The notes under the pieces: generated by a model
Database searches by the model: none
The model's input: the letters and a program-made list of their open reading frames with translations, nothing else
Told to the model about the DNA's origin: nothing
Assembly (NCBI GenBank): GCA_041821315.1
Contig: JBGUEO010000024.1
Span: 11,138 to 75,137 of the forward strand
DNA length: 64,000 nucleotides
From: DIGJ01 sp041821315
GTDB taxonomy: Bacteria > Bacillota > Clostridia > Lachnospirales > Lachnospiraceae
Direction of reading: 5' to 3'
Shown: positions 50,068 through 59,758 of the stretch, in pieces
Numbering within the stretch: position 1 is the first letter of the stretch
How the letters are laid out: each line of letters opens with the position of its first letter
Made by a program: the position numbers and the translations under genes

Positions 50068-51078
50068 ATGAACATTCGACAAAAAATGGAAGTAAGAGAG
50101 CATGAAATTTTGAGCCAATATGCTTCATTTAGTGATGAATCAAAGGGAAGAGAAAGAGAAGAAGAGCCTTGTGATATACGCCCGTGTTATGAAAGAGATC
50201 GCGATCGTATTTTACATTGCAAGTCGTTTCGAAGACTAAAACATAAAACACAGGTATTTTTATCTCCAACAGGAGATCATTATCGTACTAGATTAACTCA
50301 TACGCTAGAAGTTTCTCAGATTGGACGTACCGTAGCAAAAGCACTACGTCTCAATGAAGAGTTAACGGAGGCGATTGCGCTTGGTCACGATTTAGGACAT
50401 ACGCCGTTTGGACATGCTGGAGAGCGAGCACTTAACACGGTTTGTAAGTATGGATTTAAACATCATGAACAAAGCATTCGTGTTGTGGAACGATTAGAAA
50501 AAGATGGAAGAGGAATGAATCTTACAATGGAAGTAAGAGATGGTATACTCAATCATCAAACAGCATTAAATCCTTCTACCTTGGAGGGGAAAATAATACG
50601 ATTTTCTGATAAAATAGCGTATATTAATCATGATATTGACGATGCAATTCGTGGACACATTATAAAAGAAAATGATATTCCAATGGAATTTCGTAAGATA
50701 TTGGGGTATTCTATTAAAGAGCGCTTAAATACATTGATACATGATATTGTAAAAAATAGTGAAGAAAAAAATGATATTTTAATGTCAAAAGAAATCGAGG
50801 AAGCGATGTTTGCACTTCGGAAATTTATGTTTCAGAGTGTTTACACCAACCCAATTGCAAAGGGAGAAGAAGGAAAGGCAGAAAACATAGTAATCGAGCT
50901 ATATGAGTATTATTTAAAACATAACGAATTGCTTACATCGGAGTACAAGGATATGCTTGAGAAAGAGAATGAAACGCCAGAGCGTGTCGTTTGTGATTAT
51001 ATTGCTGGAATGACGGATCGTTTTGCAATTGATACGTATACTGCATTAAAAATACCGAACTCTTGGGCCGTAAAATAA
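50068..51078 (+). CDS. dgt: dGTPase-like HD-domain triphosphohydrolase
   Basis: This 336-residue deoxyguanosinetriphosphate triphosphohydrolase-like protein has a complete HD metal site: RTRLTHTLEVSQI, then ALGHDLGHTPFGHAGE. It is shorter than E. coli Dgt (about 500) but normal for the Firmicutes group. It lies directly before dnaG and rpoD, a frequent clostridial order, and probably shares their operon. Start ATG 50068 behind GGGAGG. Confidence 0.93.
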   Translation: MNIRQKMEVREHEILSQYASFSDESKGREREEEPCDIRPCYERDRDRILHCKSFRRLKHKTQVFLSPTGDHYRTRLTHTLEVSQIGRTVAKALRLNEELTEAIALGHDLGHTPFGHAGERALNTVCKYGFKHHEQSIRVVERLEKDGRGMNLTMEVRDGILNHQTALNPSTLEGKIIRFSDKIAYINHDIDDAIRGHIIKENDIPMEFRKILGYSIKERLNTLIHDIVKNSEEKNDILMSKEIEEAMFALRKFMFQSVYTNPIAKGEEGKAENIVIELYEYYLKHNELLTSEYKDMLEKENETPERVVCDYIAGMTDRFAIDTYTALKIPNSWAVK

Positions 51079-51094
51079 TGAATTAGGAGTAAAT

Positions 51095-52867
51095 ATGTAT
51101 TATTCAGAAGAAATTATTGAAGAAGTCAGACAAAGAAATGATATTGTCGATGTAGTTTCTTCCTATGTAAAGTTACAAAAAAAGGGAAGTAACTATATGG
51201 GACTTTGTCCGTTTCATAATGAAAAATCACCCTCCTTTTCTGTGAGCAGCAATAAACAGATGTATCATTGCTTTGGTTGTGGAGTTGGTGGAAATGTTTT
51301 TACTTTTCTTATGGAATATGAGAACTATACGTTTGTTGAGTCTATGAAATTCTTAGCGAACCGTGTGGGAATTCAACTTCCCGAAACAGAGCTTTCAGAA
51401 GAAGATAAGAAAAAAGCAGATCTTAGAGGAAGATTATTAGAAATCAATAAGATTGCTGCGAACTATTTTTATCATCAATTGCAATCAGAGCGAGGGAAGC
51501 TCGCTTATGATTACTTAAAGAATCGTCAAATAACGGATGAAACGATGGTAAAATTTGGACTTGGTTTTTCAAATAAATATAGTGATGATTTATATCAGTA
51601 TTTGAAGAAACTAGGGTATGAAGATGCTCTTTTAAAAGAAACGGGATTGGTTACGTTAGATGAAAAAAGAGGAGGACATGATAAGTTTTGGAATCGTGTG
51701 ATGTATCCGATTATGGATGCAAATAACCGAGTTATAGGATTTGGCGGTCGAGTAATGGGGGAAGGCACACCAAAATATTTAAATTCGCCAGAAACAAAAG
51801 TCTTTGATAAGAGCAGAAATTTGTATGGGTTAAATATTGCAAGACAAAGCCGCAAAAGAAATATCATCATTTGTGAAGGGTATATGGATGTTATTTCACT
51901 TCATCAGGCGGGATTTCAAAATACAGTTGCATCGCTTGGAACCGCATTTACGGGATTACAAGCGAACTTATTAAAACGATATACCGATGAAGTTTTACTC
52001 TGTTATGATAGTGATAATGCAGGAATAAAGGCAGCGCTGCGTGCAATTCCAATCGTAAAAGATGCTGGACTTTCGGTAAAAATCTTAAATTTGAAGCCAT
52101 ATAAGGATCCAGATGATTTTATTAAGGCATTAGGTATGGATGCATTCCAAGAGCGAATGGATGATGCACAAAATAGTTTTTATTTTGAAATTGAGGTATT
52201 AGAGAAACAATTTAATCTTTCTGATCCAGAAGAAAAGACAAAATTTTATAATGAAGTAGCGAAAAAACTGTTAGCCTTTAAAGAAGAGATTGAACGAAAT
52301 AATTATATTGAAGCAATTGATCGAAAATATAATATCGGATTCGAAAATCTTAGAAAGCTTGTAAATCGATATGGATTGCAGTTAGCAGGTGTTCAGTTAT
52401 ATGAAAACAGACCTGAAAATACACTGAAAAAAAACAAAAAAGTGGATGATGTATTTACACAATCACAGAAGATTCTTTTGACTTGGCTTATTGAGGATAC
52501 TCGTTTGTTTGAAAAAATCAAAGGTATTATTTGCCCAGAGGATTTTAAGGAAGAGTTGTATTTTAAGGTTTCTAAGATGTTGTTCGAGCAATATGAGAAG
52601 GAAAAAGTGGTAACTCCAGCAAAGATTTTAAATCAATTTCAAAGTAAGGAAGAACAAAGGGAGGCAGCTTCTTTATTTAATACATCCTTAAGCAAAGACA
52701 TGAACCTTCTAGAACGCGAAAAAGCATTTAATGAAATAGTCGTTCGTATAAAGAAATATAGCTTGGATTATGCAAGCAAATATGCTACAGATATTGCGCA
52801 GTTACAGGAAATCATGAAGAAACAAGGGAATTTACAAAAATTGCATATTTCTTTACAAGATTGTTAA
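51095..52867 (+). CDS. dnaG: DNA primase
   Basis: DnaG lays RNA primers at the replication fork. It has 590 residues with an N-terminal CHC2 zinc finger (LCPFHNEKSPSFSVS, YHCFGCGVGGN), a TOPRIM catalytic core (IICEGYMDVISLHQAG, CYDSDNAGIKA) and a C-terminal helicase-binding region. It starts 17 bases after dgt behind TAGGAG. Confidence 0.98.
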   Translation: MYYSEEIIEEVRQRNDIVDVVSSYVKLQKKGSNYMGLCPFHNEKSPSFSVSSNKQMYHCFGCGVGGNVFTFLMEYENYTFVESMKFLANRVGIQLPETELSEEDKKKADLRGRLLEINKIAANYFYHQLQSERGKLAYDYLKNRQITDETMVKFGLGFSNKYSDDLYQYLKKLGYEDALLKETGLVTLDEKRGGHDKFWNRVMYPIMDANNRVIGFGGRVMGEGTPKYLNSPETKVFDKSRNLYGLNIARQSRKRNIIICEGYMDVISLHQAGFQNTVASLGTAFTGLQANLLKRYTDEVLLCYDSDNAGIKAALRAIPIVKDAGLSVKILNLKPYKDPDDFIKALGMDAFQERMDDAQNSFYFEIEVLEKQFNLSDPEEKTKFYNEVAKKLLAFKEEIERNNYIEAIDRKYNIGFENLRKLVNRYGLQLAGVQLYENRPENTLKKNKKVDDVFTQSQKILLTWLIEDTRLFEKIKGIICPEDFKEELYFKVSKMLFEQYEKEKVVTPAKILNQFQSKEEQREAASLFNTSLSKDMNLLEREKAFNEIVVRIKKYSLDYASKYATDIAQLQEIMKKQGNLQKLHISLQDC

Positions 52868-52893
52868 GACTATGCAGATGTAGGAGGCAACTT

Positions 52894-54012
52894 ATGGAAG
52901 AAAACAGCATGTTAAAATTCAGTGAGAGGCTAAAAGATTTGTTGGAATTTGCTAAAAAAAAGAAAAATGTTCTTGAGGTTGAAGAAGTGAATGATTTCTT
53001 TTCGGAAATTGAATTAGATGCAGTAAAGATTGAAAAAATTTATTTGTTTTTGGAGAAAAAAGGAGTCGATGTTCTTCGTATTACAGACGATATTTCAGAC
53101 GATGATATCATCTTAGAGGTTGAATCAGAAGATAAAGAAAAAGAGGAAATCGAAAATATCGATTTGTCAGTCCCGGAGGGGGTTAGTATCGAAGACCCCG
53201 TTCGTATGTACCTAAAAGAGATTGGAAAAGTACCGCTCCTAACGGCAGAAGAAGAAATTGAGCTTGCAAAACGAATGGAAGATGGAGATGTGGAAGCAAA
53301 AAAACGGTTGGCAGAGGCAAATCTTCGATTAGTTGTAAGTATTGCAAAACGTTATGTGGGTCGTGGTATGCTTTTCCTTGATTTGATTCAGGAAGGAAAT
53401 TTGGGCTTAATTAAGGCGGTTGAAAAATTTGATTATACAAAGGGATATAAGTTTAGTACGTATGCTACATGGTGGATTCGCCAGGCAATTACGCGTGCAA
53501 TTGCGGATCAAGCCCGAACGATTCGTATCCCTGTTCATATGGTAGAAACGATTAATAAATTAATTCGGGTACAACGCCAACTCTTACAAGAGTTGGGTCG
53601 GGAGCCGGCGTTAGAAGAAGTTGCTGCAGAAATGAATATGCCAATCGAGCGAGTTCGTGAAATTCAAAAAATTTCGCAGGAACCAGTTTCCTTGGAGACA
53701 CCAATTGGCGAGGAAGAAGATAGTCATTTAGGCGATTTTATCCAAGATGATAATGTTCCAGTACCTGCAGATGCTGCAGCATTTACTTTATTAAAAGAAC
53801 AGCTTGTGGAAGTTCTTGGAACTCTTACCGAACGCGAACAAAAGGTGCTTCGCCTCAGATTTGGATTGGATGATGGACGAGCTCGCACGCTAGAGGAAGT
53901 AGGAAAAGAATTTAATGTAACAAGAGAGCGAATTCGTCAGATTGAAGCAAAAGCACTTCGAAAATTAAGACATCCAAGTAGAAGCCGCAAATTAAAAGAT
54001 TACTTAGAATAA
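52894..54012 (+). CDS. rpoD: Primary RNA polymerase sigma factor
   Basis: This is a sigma-70 housekeeping factor of 372 residues. Region 1.2/2 (DPVRMYLKEIGKVPLLTAEE, KKRLAEANLRLVVSIAKRYV, YATWWIRQAITRAIADQART), region 3 and region 4 (TLEEVGKEFNVTRERIRQIE) are all present. The acidic N-terminus resembles region 1.1. ATG 52894 follows GTAGGAGG; the longer frame overlapping dnaG is unlikely. It recognises the TTGACA/TATAAT promoters found across the window. Confidence 0.98.
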   Translation: MEENSMLKFSERLKDLLEFAKKKKNVLEVEEVNDFFSEIELDAVKIEKIYLFLEKKGVDVLRITDDISDDDIILEVESEDKEKEEIENIDLSVPEGVSIEDPVRMYLKEIGKVPLLTAEEEIELAKRMEDGDVEAKKRLAEANLRLVVSIAKRYVGRGMLFLDLIQEGNLGLIKAVEKFDYTKGYKFSTYATWWIRQAITRAIADQARTIRIPVHMVETINKLIRVQRQLLQELGREPALEEVAAEMNMPIERVREIQKISQEPVSLETPIGEEEDSHLGDFIQDDNVPVPADAAAFTLLKEQLVEVLGTLTEREQKVLRLRFGLDDGRARTLEEVGKEFNVTRERIRQIEAKALRKLRHPSRSRKLKDYLE

Positions 54013-54071
54013 GAAGATGATGCGCTTTCGTATCATCCTACATAATATTGACAGATACGGAGATTTTTATA

Positions 54072-54767
54072 ATGATACAACTATCGAGACGCCTTCTTAT
54101 GGTTGCAAACATGGTAACAAAAGGGAACCGTGTGGCTGACATAGGGTGCGATCATGGACATACTTCAATTTATTTGGTGGAGCACAATTGTTCAAAACAA
54201 ATTATTGCAATGGATATCAATCAAGGACCTCTTGCGCGTGCAAAAGAAAACATCAAGCGGTTTCATTGTGAAAAAGAGATTGATGTTCGCTTATCAAATG
54301 GAGTGAGTGCATTGAAAGCAGATGAAGTAGACACCATTTTAATAAGTGGAATGGGTGGAGCTTTGGTAATACGTATTTTGGAAGAGGGAAACAAAATTAT
54401 AGAGAATGTGGATGAGTTAATTTTGCAACCGCAATCGGAAATTTCAGAAGTTAGAAGATATCTTCATTCCATCGGATTTACTATTTTTAATGAGGATATG
54501 ATAGAGGAGGATGGGAAATATTATACTGCTATAGATGCAAAAAGAGGAAAAGAAGCCTATCAAAACGAAGTTGAATACTGCTATGGGAAAATTTTACTGC
54601 AAAAGAAAAATAATTCGTTGCAACGTCAGCTTACAGGTTTTGTAAAAAAACACACAGAAATTATCGCAAAGATAAAGACACAGGAATATGATAAGAATAG
54701 AAAGCGTTTGTTTGAACTGCAAAAAGAACAAGAAATTATGAAAGAGGCGCTTAAATATTTTGACTAG
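54072..54767 (+). CDS. trmK: tRNA (adenine22-N1)-methyltransferase
   Basis: TrmK methylates A22 in tRNA using S-adenosylmethionine. It has about 231 residues. The SAM site is RVADIGCDHGHTSIYLVE and the following family motifs are ILISGMGGALVIRILEE and LILQPQSEISEVR. The C-terminal part is a coiled coil. Its place after rpoD is typical of Firmicutes. ATG 54072 is chosen over an earlier frame start with no ribosome site. Confidence 0.93.
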   Translation: MIQLSRRLLMVANMVTKGNRVADIGCDHGHTSIYLVEHNCSKQIIAMDINQGPLARAKENIKRFHCEKEIDVRLSNGVSALKADEVDTILISGMGGALVIRILEEGNKIIENVDELILQPQSEISEVRRYLHSIGFTIFNEDMIEEDGKYYTAIDAKRGKEAYQNEVEYCYGKILLQKKNNSLQRQLTGFVKKHTEIIAKIKTQEYDKNRKRLFELQKEQEIMKEALKYFD

Positions 54768-54777
54768 GAGGTACATA

Positions 54778-56439
54778 ATGGATGATGTAAAACTTATAAT
54801 AGATGGAGTAGAACGGGACTATAAATGGAATACTTCATTTTTAGAAATAAGCAAAGAATATGCGAAAAAATTTAAGGATGAGATTATTCTTGTAAAATTA
54901 AATGGAAATTTGCGAGAACTAAATGCAAAAGTTACAAAAAGTGGAAATTTAGAATTTATAACAACCCAGGATGTGAATGGATTGCGAACGTATACGCGTG
55001 GAATGGTTATGGTACTCATGAAAGCAATTTATCAGGTGGTTGGACAAGAAAAGATAAGTAAGGTTTCGATTGAACACTCAATGGGACCTGGATATTATGG
55101 CGAAATAGAGATGGATGAAGAGTTTTCCGATGATATGCTTCAACAAATCGAATTGCGTATGCATGAATTTGTAGAGAAAGATATTTTGTTTGAAAAATAT
55201 TCGATTCATACAAGTGATGCGATTGAGAAGTTTCATAATTACAAAATGTATGCGAAGGAGCAATTGTTTCGTTATCGGCGGGTATCAAAAACAAACATCT
55301 ATCGTCTTGGTGAATTTGAAGATTATTTCTTTGGATATATGCCCCCTAGCACAGGAATGTTACAATATTTTAAACTGATTCGTTATGACAATGGATTTAT
55401 TTTACAGCTTCCAACTACACAGGATACAAAGGTTGTTCCCAAATTTCAACCAAGAGAAAAGTTGTTTAAAAAACTTCGTGAGGTAAGTAAATGGAGTAAA
55501 GGCATGGAAATTACATCCGTAGGGGAACTAAATAACGTTATCTCAAAAAGCGAAATGAGTGACTTAATATTGGTGCAAGAGGCGTTTCAAGAAAAGAAAA
55601 TAGGGGAGATTGCAGGGCAAATTGCTTCTTGTAAAAACCAAAAATTTGTAATGATTGCAGGACCTTCTTCTTCTGGAAAGACTACGTTTTCACATCGACT
55701 TTCGATTCAATTGCGAACGTTTGGATTAAAGCCACATCCAATTGGAGTTGATGATTATTTTGTGAATCGCGAAAATACTCCTCTCAATGAAGACGGTAGC
55801 TATAATTTTGAGTGTATAGAGGCAATTGATGTGGAACAATTCAACAAAGATATGAAGGATTTATTAGATGGTAAGCGAGTTGAATTGCCAAGTTTTAATT
55901 TTAAAACAGGAAAAAGAGAATATAAAGGAAATTTTAAGCAACTAGGAACGGATGATATTTTAGTAATTGAGGGAATTCATGGGCTTAATGATAAGCTTTC
56001 CTATGCACTTCCAGATAAAAGCAAATTCAAAATTTATATTAGTGCACTAACGACACTAAATATTGATGAGCATAACCAAATTCCGACATCGGATGGAAGA
56101 TTGATTCGACGAATGGTACGGGATGCCAGAACCCGAGGTGCAAGTGCAAGTAAGACAATTGCGATGTGGAAATCGGTACGAGATGGAGAAGAAAAGTATA
56201 TTTTTCCATTTCAAGAGAGTGCAGATGTTATGTTTAACTCTGCTATGATTTATGAACTTGCTATTTTAAAACAATTTGCAGAACCTATTTTATTTAGTAT
56301 TGAACCAAGTGATTTAGCTTATACGGAAGCAAAGAGATTGCTTAAGTTTCTTGATTATTTTGTAGGAGTAAGCAGTGAGGATGTTCCTAAGAATTCAATA
56401 CTGCGCGAATTTGTTGGAAATAGCCACTTTAATGTGTAA
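54778..56439 (+). CDS. Uridine kinase/phosphoribulokinase-family protein with TGS/ThrRS-like N-terminus
   Basis: This 553-residue protein has an N-terminal TGS-like and threonyl-tRNA-synthetase-like region (about 1-270, including IEHSMGPGYYGEIEMDEEF) and a C-terminal nucleoside kinase domain. The P-loop is IAGPSSSGKTTFSHRLS, followed by GVDDYFVNRENTPL. Proteins of this build are common in Firmicutes and annotated as nucleoside kinases, with unproven substrates. ATG 54778 follows TAGGAGGT, overlapping nothing, ten bases after trmK. Confidence 0.9.
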   Translation: MDDVKLIIDGVERDYKWNTSFLEISKEYAKKFKDEIILVKLNGNLRELNAKVTKSGNLEFITTQDVNGLRTYTRGMVMVLMKAIYQVVGQEKISKVSIEHSMGPGYYGEIEMDEEFSDDMLQQIELRMHEFVEKDILFEKYSIHTSDAIEKFHNYKMYAKEQLFRYRRVSKTNIYRLGEFEDYFFGYMPPSTGMLQYFKLIRYDNGFILQLPTTQDTKVVPKFQPREKLFKKLREVSKWSKGMEITSVGELNNVISKSEMSDLILVQEAFQEKKIGEIAGQIASCKNQKFVMIAGPSSSGKTTFSHRLSIQLRTFGLKPHPIGVDDYFVNRENTPLNEDGSYNFECIEAIDVEQFNKDMKDLLDGKRVELPSFNFKTGKREYKGNFKQLGTDDILVIEGIHGLNDKLSYALPDKSKFKIYISALTTLNIDEHNQIPTSDGRLIRRMVRDARTRGASASKTIAMWKSVRDGEEKYIFPFQESADVMFNSAMIYELAILKQFAEPILFSIEPSDLAYTEAKRLLKFLDYFVGVSSEDVPKNSILREFVGNSHFNV

Positions 56440-56449
56440 AAGAGATTTT

Positions 56450-56504
56450 AATTTATAAGGGGCTGTTGCAACATCAAAGTGTTGCAACAGCCCCTTTATA
56501 AATT
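56450..56504. terminator. Bidirectional terminator with 24-bp stem
   Basis: A stem of about 24 bp with a single-base bulge and a 6-nt loop, starting AATTTATAAGGGGCTGTTGC and closing with its complement. The A/T-rich base serves both the kinase gene and the convergent hflC. Confidence 0.9.
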
Positions 56505-56519
56505 AAAGAATAAAAGTCA

Positions 56520-57389
56520 TTATTTTCCATAAAAGATTTGAGCAATTGGAGAGTCGGGAGATAAGATTAACGTTTTGTTTTCTCCTGTCATGGAAGCTTT
56601 GACGGCATCGAGACTTCGTACAAAGGTATAAAAGTCGGTTTTACTTTGGTCAGAGTATGCAAAAGCAAGTATTTTCATATATTCAGCTTCTCCTTCTGCA
56701 ACGAGAATCTCTCCATTTTTCTTCGCTTCTGAAAGCATTACAGTGACATCCTTATCGGTAGAGTTCTTAATTACTTGTGCCTCGGAATCACCTTCTGCTT
56801 TGTAGGTTGCTGCAATATTATCTCGTTCCGAAATCATACGTTCATAGACGGCTTCTTTGTTATCTCCGGGAAGGTCAAGTCGTTTGGTTTCAAAAGTTAA
56901 AAGTTCTATTCCGTATTCGGTGATGCCTTTTTCAATACTTTTGGATACAGCATCTGAAAATATACCATCACGACTTGAGATGACGTTATCTTGATCCATG
57001 CTACTAATGATATTTTTAGTGGCATTGTAGACCATCATATCAATTCGGCTTTCTGCATTGGAAACAGAAGAATTTAAGGATTGGGCAAACTTTAATGGAT
57101 CGGTAATATGCCATAATACATAGCTGTCGGTAATCATAGTCTTTTTATCCTTTGTGATAACATCAGAAGGAGCCAAGTCATAAATTAATGTTTGTTTTGG
57201 AAGCTTATCAACACTTTGAACAAATGGTATTTTAAATTGTATTCCTGGCTCTGTAATGACATGATCAACTTTTCCAAATTGACGAATCAGACTATATTCA
57301 TTTTCTGCAGTAATGACAACGGAAGAAAAACCGCAAAAGAGAAGTAGGATGAATATAATAATGAGTGGAGCTTTTTTACTTATTTTCAT
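56520..57389 (-). CDS. hflC: HflC-like membrane protease regulator
   Basis: This 289-residue SPFH/prohibitin-family protein has one N-terminal membrane helix (APLIIIFILLLFCGFSSV) and an SPFH domain (EYSLIRQFGKVDHVITEPGI, DVITKDKKTMITDSYVLWHI), then a helical region with KAEGDSEAQVI. With HflK it forms a membrane ring that restrains FtsH. Its ATG overlaps the hflK stop. Confidence 0.94.
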   Translation of the reverse strand: MKISKKAPLIIIFILLLFCGFSSVVITAENEYSLIRQFGKVDHVITEPGIQFKIPFVQSVDKLPKQTLIYDLAPSDVITKDKKTMITDSYVLWHITDPLKFAQSLNSSVSNAESRIDMMVYNATKNIISSMDQDNVISSRDGIFSDAVSKSIEKGITEYGIELLTFETKRLDLPGDNKEAVYERMISERDNIAATYKAEGDSEAQVIKNSTDKDVTVMLSEAKKNGEILVAEGEAEYMKILAFAYSDQSKTDFYTFVRSLDAVKASMTGENKTLILSPDSPIAQIFYGK

Positions 57390-58402
57390 TATTCTGCCTC
57401 CTTTGTATCTGTAGTAGCGGGGGTGGATTCTAAGTTAGCAAAGGTTTCGAGTGGAAGAAATTCTTGAACATTGCCATCAGCACTTTCGATGATTACCTTT
57501 AAATCCGGAAGAACTGCTTCCATTGCTTCGTAGAACATTCGTTTTTTTGTAATGGTTGGGTTCTTTTTGTATTCTTTATACATGGAAGTAAATCTTGCAA
57601 CCTGTCCGGTTGCTTCATTGATACGTTCTGCTTTTTTCCCTTCCGCTGCTTTTATGATTCCATCAGCTTGTGCTTCTGCCTCAGGAATTTTTTCGTTTTT
57701 GTATTTATTTGCATTATTTAGTGCAGTTTCCTTACCCTGTTTTGCTGTTTCAACGGCTTTAAATGCTTCCATAACTTCAGTAGTTGGGGGCTCGGAATCT
57801 TGAATGGTAATATTTACAAGTTGGATACCGATATCTTGAATTTCTAACTTTTGCAGAATCATTTCTTTAATGCTAGCTTGAATTTCATTTTTGCCGGTTG
57901 TCAATACATTGTCTACGTTGTAGCTTCCAATTACAGTACGAATACAGCTTTGTGCTAGGTTCTTTAAAATGAGAACGGGTTCTTCAGAGGCATACAATGC
58001 CTTGACTGGGTCAGAAAAACGATATTCAACAAAGAAATCAACGTTTACAAAATTGTAATCAGAAGTAATCATAAGCGACTCATCTTCGCTGGTTTCTCCC
58101 GTGTCGGATTCATAGCCGATTGGAAAGCCTTGTATCGTAGTATTTACTTTTTTTACAGTTTGAATAATCGGAAATTTGAAGTGAAGACCAGAGGTGGTGA
58201 CAGCCTTAGCCTTTCCAAAGGTAATTAGGACCGCCTGTTCTTGCTCTTTTATTTGATAGGTTGATCCAAAAATAAAAATCAGTGCAACGATTGCAACAAT
58301 TACAGCAACAATGATTTTTTCAATGAGAGATTTGTTGGTTGAATTTTCTTCGTCAACATTGAAATCATTTTTATTTGGTGATGGATGGTTATTAAAAATC
58401 AT
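57389..58402 (-). CDS. hflK: HflK-like membrane protease regulator
   Basis: This 337-residue SPFH-family partner of HflC has a membrane helix at about 30-50 (IIVAVIVAIVALIFIFGSTY), then QEQAVLITFGKAKAV and a long coiled coil (AEAQADGIIKAAEGKKAERI). Start ATG 58402 behind GAGGAGGAA. Together with hflC it forms a two-gene operon reading leftward. Confidence 0.94.
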   Translation of the reverse strand: MIFNNHPSPNKNDFNVDEENSTNKSLIEKIIVAVIVAIVALIFIFGSTYQIKEQEQAVLITFGKAKAVTTSGLHFKFPIIQTVKKVNTTIQGFPIGYESDTGETSEDESLMITSDYNFVNVDFFVEYRFSDPVKALYASEEPVLILKNLAQSCIRTVIGSYNVDNVLTTGKNEIQASIKEMILQKLEIQDIGIQLVNITIQDSEPPTTEVMEAFKAVETAKQGKETALNNANKYKNEKIPEAEAQADGIIKAAEGKKAERINEATGQVARFTSMYKEYKKNPTITKKRMFYEAMEAVLPDLKVIIESADGNVQEFLPLETFANLESTPATTDTKEAE

Positions 58403-58618
58403 ATAGTTCCTCCTCTTATGCGCTTTTATTTAGTATACAAGATATGACGGGGAACTTCAATTTAATCTGCCTAATTGTAAGAAAAAAGTTAATTTCACCT
58501 AAAATGCTTGAACAACATTCAAATGGACAAAGGTAAGTTGTCTAACGTACCTGAATATGTTAGAATTGCGGTATGGAATGAATTAGATATGTTTGAGAAA
58601 TGTAAAGGAGATAAATAA

Positions 58619-59374
58619 ATGAAGCTTATATCATGGAATGTAAATGGAATTCGTGCTTGTGTACAAAAAGGATTTTTGGATTTTTTTCACCAAGCAGATG
58701 CGGATGTATTTTGTTTACAAGAAACAAAATTACAGGAGGGGCAAATTGATTTGGAACTACCTGGATATCATCAATATTGGAATTATGCCCAAAAAAAAGG
58801 ATATTCAGGAACTGCTATTTTTTCGAAACAGGAACCATTAGGTGTTACTTATGGAATTGGAATTAAAGAGCATGATACGGAAGGAAGAGTGATAACTTTA
58901 GAATTTGAAACATTTTTTATGGTGACTGTTTATACACCAAATTCAAAAAATGAGCTGCAACGGCTGGATTACCGTATGGAATGGGAAACTGATTTTTTAC
59001 AATATTTGAGAAAATTAGAAGAGACGAAACCGGTTATCTTTTGTGGTGATTTAAATGTGGCGCATAAGGAAATTGATTTGAAGAATCCAAAGACAAATCA
59101 TAAAAACGCGGGATTTACAGATGAAGAAAGAGGTAAATTCACAGAAGTTGTAGAAGCCGGATTTATTGACACGTATCGGTATTTTTATCCTGAACAGGCA
59201 GATTCTTATTCATGGTGGTCGTATCGGTTCCGTGCAAGAGAGAAAAATGCAGGATGGAGAATTGATTATTTTTGTACATCGGCTAGGTTAAAAGATAAAT
59301 TAGTTGATGCAATGATTCACACAGAAATTTTTGGATCAGATCATTGTCCGGTGGAATTGTCAATTAATTTATAA
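58619..59374 (+). CDS. xth: Exodeoxyribonuclease III (AP endonuclease)
   Basis: This 251-residue DNA-repair nuclease cuts at abasic sites. All family motifs are visible: SWNVNGIRACV, CLQETKLQEGQ, YSGTAIFSK, GDLNVAHKEIDL, WRIDYFCTS and GSDHCPVEL (catalytic His/Asp). Start ATG 58619 behind AAAGGAG. Confidence 0.97.
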   Translation: MKLISWNVNGIRACVQKGFLDFFHQADADVFCLQETKLQEGQIDLELPGYHQYWNYAQKKGYSGTAIFSKQEPLGVTYGIGIKEHDTEGRVITLEFETFFMVTVYTPNSKNELQRLDYRMEWETDFLQYLRKLEETKPVIFCGDLNVAHKEIDLKNPKTNHKNAGFTDEERGKFTEVVEAGFIDTYRYFYPEQADSYSWWSYRFRAREKNAGWRIDYFCTSARLKDKLVDAMIHTEIFGSDHCPVELSINL

Positions 59375-59396
59375 AGAGGAAAATCACTGGATTCCC

Positions 59397-59425
59397 TTGA
59401 CAACACACACGCTCTGTAATAAAAT
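59397..59425 (+). promoter_or_regulatory. Promoter of leuS
   Basis: TTGACA (59397-59402), a 17-nt spacer and TAAAAT (59420-59425). Transcription would start around 59432, just before the T-box leader. Confidence 0.85.
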
Positions 59426-59459
59426 GAATTGCAGAAAATAGAAAAAAGCATGGAAAAGG

Positions 59460-59692
59460 ATTAGTAAGAATTATTACGTTTTCAGAGAGTTGTCGTTTGG
59501 TGAAAGACAATAACCGAAAAATTCCGAACTCACCTTGGAGCTCCTTAGATGAACGTTCAGTAATTTAAGGCGGGATTTCCCGTTATAGAAACATAAGTGC
59601 ATGTAGTAACGTTACATGAAATAGAGTGGTACCACGGACTTACTTCCTCTCCGTCTCTATGGGCATAAGCCTGTAGAGCGGAGAGGCTTTTT
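59460..59692 (+). promoter_or_regulatory. T-box riboswitch, leucine-specific (leuS leader)
   Basis: This leader senses uncharged tRNA-Leu. The specifier codon CTC (Leu) is at 59529-59531 in the context GAACTCACC, the usual Stem I internal loop. The T-box AGAGTGGTACCACGG is at 59623-59637, with TGGT matching the NCCA end of a tRNA with discriminator A, as in tRNA-Leu. The terminator (59646-59692) pairs CCTCTCCG with CGGAGAGG, with CTCTA/TAGAG inside, followed by TTTTT. Uncharged tRNA binding should switch to the antiterminator and allow leuS expression. The 5' boundary is approximate. Confidence 0.93.
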
Positions 59693-59758
59693 AGTTTATA
59701 AAAACTAGCATCGATCCATAGAAATGAGGAATCAATTAAATTTTAGGAGGAAACAAAA